Shown here one piece after another: positions 63,278 to 64,000 of a DNA stretch of 64,000 bases. Source of the DNA: Candidatus Proruminimicrobium quisquiliarum. Lineage in GTDB: Bacteria; Elusimicrobiota; Endomicrobiia; Endomicrobiales; Endomicrobiaceae. Location of the stretch: positions 1 through 64,000 of the forward strand of contig JAHDRN010000005.1 in NCBI GenBank assembly GCA_018433245.1, in the 5' to 3' direction. Numbering within the stretch: the stretch's first letter is position 1; each line of letters starts with the position of its first letter. Below the pieces are notes generated by a model that saw nothing but the letters and a program-made list of their open reading frames with translations, did no database searches and was not told where the DNA came from. Position numbers and translations under genes: made by a program.

Positions 63278-64000
63278 TGCCACATTCAAATATAAATTTA
63301 ATAATGTTAGGTAAAGCGGGCTCCGGGAAAAGCAGTCTTATCAATTATTTGTATGGTGAGGATATACTTAAAACAGGCGCAGGAAAATCTGTTACACCAA
63401 GTGGTGAGTTTAAAAAAACTATCATATCTGTTTCGCTCGGTGATATAAAAACTTATACTTTTTACGATAGTTGGGGTTTAGAAGCAAATAAATCAAAAGA
63501 ATGGCAGAAGGAAATAGAGAGAAAGCTAAGTGATAGATTAACAAAAGAAGATTTTATCTGTGGCGCAATTTATTGCATATCATACGCTTTTACCCGCATC
63601 ATTGAAGAATTTGAAATAAACATATTAAATTTGCTCATTTCAAAAGGATATAAAGTTGTCATAGTATTGACTAATGCTGATTGTTGCGATGAAACACGAA
63701 AAAATAAATTTAGAGATGAGCTGAATAAAAAGCTATCCGGACATGAGAAAAATTATAATATTGTAGATGTATGCTCAGTAGAAGAAGAAAAAATTTTAAA
63801 AACAGCAGACACTTCTGTATTTGGTAAAGAAGAACTTTTAGCAAAGATAAACGACAATATTCATGAAAATTTTACACATTCATATCGTCTTGCAATGAAA
63901 GATTGGCTTGAAGAAAGTCGTTTTGAAATTATGAAAGCCCACAAAGACGCAAAAAAAGAGATAGCAAAAGGTCTGTCATTTTTTAAAAGTCCCGAAAAAC
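63278..64000 (+). CDS. Second P-loop GTPase of the pair (3' end beyond window)
   Basis: 241 codons visible, open to the last base. GGGAG ribosome site. Walker A GKAGSGKSS (12-20), DSWG as G3 and TNAD as G4. It is clearly related in kind to the preceding GTPase but with different switch sequences, so it is not a recent duplicate. The C-terminal ~40 visible residues are a helical Lys-rich segment (AHKDAKKEIAKG). Whatever effector domain follows lies outside the window. Confidence 0.8.

Overview
The window is AT-rich chromosomal DNA from a strictly anaerobic, diderm bacterium that makes meso-diaminopimelate peptidoglycan. Supporting features are a MurE with the DNPR motif, a LolA-like secreted protein, and a superoxide-reductase / rubrerythrin / flavodiiron defence cluster. 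My best guess is Elusimicrobiota (an Endomicrobium-like lineage). That comes from overall gene style and the presence of a giant multidomain gene, not from a marker alignment, so treat it as tentative.

Layout. (1) 1-7.6 kb, minus strand: a purine operon purC-purS-purL-purQ-(small membrane protein)-purD-purE, ending in pyrR and the start of an SGNH-hydrolase-like gene. (2) 7.6-10.7 kb, plus strand: tRNA-Asp with a clear promoter and terminator, an inositol-monophosphatase-family gene, nth, a coiled-coil zinc-ribbon protein, RNase P RNA and a half-size TSUP transporter. (3) 10.7-26.7 kb, plus strand: a shortened division and cell-wall cluster (rsmH, ftsL-like, PBP, murE, murF, mraY, murD, ftsW, murG), then surE, uvrB, hypA and hypF. 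(4) 26.7-35.4 kb, minus strand: rfbB, three tandem radical SAM/SPASM paralogues with a chimeric duplication scar, and a three-gene set that looks like a bacterial ceramide (sphingolipid) pathway: GNAT-type ceramide synthase candidate, serine palmitoyltransferase, and an extended SDR. These follow tRNA-Met and tRNA-Leu. (5) 35.4-52.4 kb, minus strand: ribF, ychF, a 4,807-residue single-gene giant, and a small membrane protein. (6) 52.6-59.1 kb, plus strand: a LolA-like gene interrupted by an in-frame TGA, rubredoxin, a cysteine-desulfurase homologue without its PLP lysine, iscU, a Cys-rich mini-protein, flavodiiron protein, two small membrane proteins, a Fur/PerR regulator with a palindromic operator on its own start codon, desulfoferrodoxin, an uncharacterised protein and rubrerythrin. 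(7) cysE (minus) converges on this cluster. (8) 59.9-64 kb: tRNA-Ser followed by accessory DNA with imperfect tandem repeats, a PD-(D/E)XK nuclease-like protein, a small protein and two adjacent P-loop GTPases, the last cut by the window edge.

The most notable items are the giant gene, the candidate sphingolipid operon, the radical SAM triplication with a readable fusion scar, the lysine-less NifS beside IscU, and the GTPase/nuclease island next to tRNA-Ser. The giant gene contains two CPBP-protease plus phosphohistidine plus ATP-grasp units and one embedded tyrosine phosphatase. Its phosphohistidine-before-ATP-grasp order resembles plant glucan-water dikinases rather than PEP synthase.
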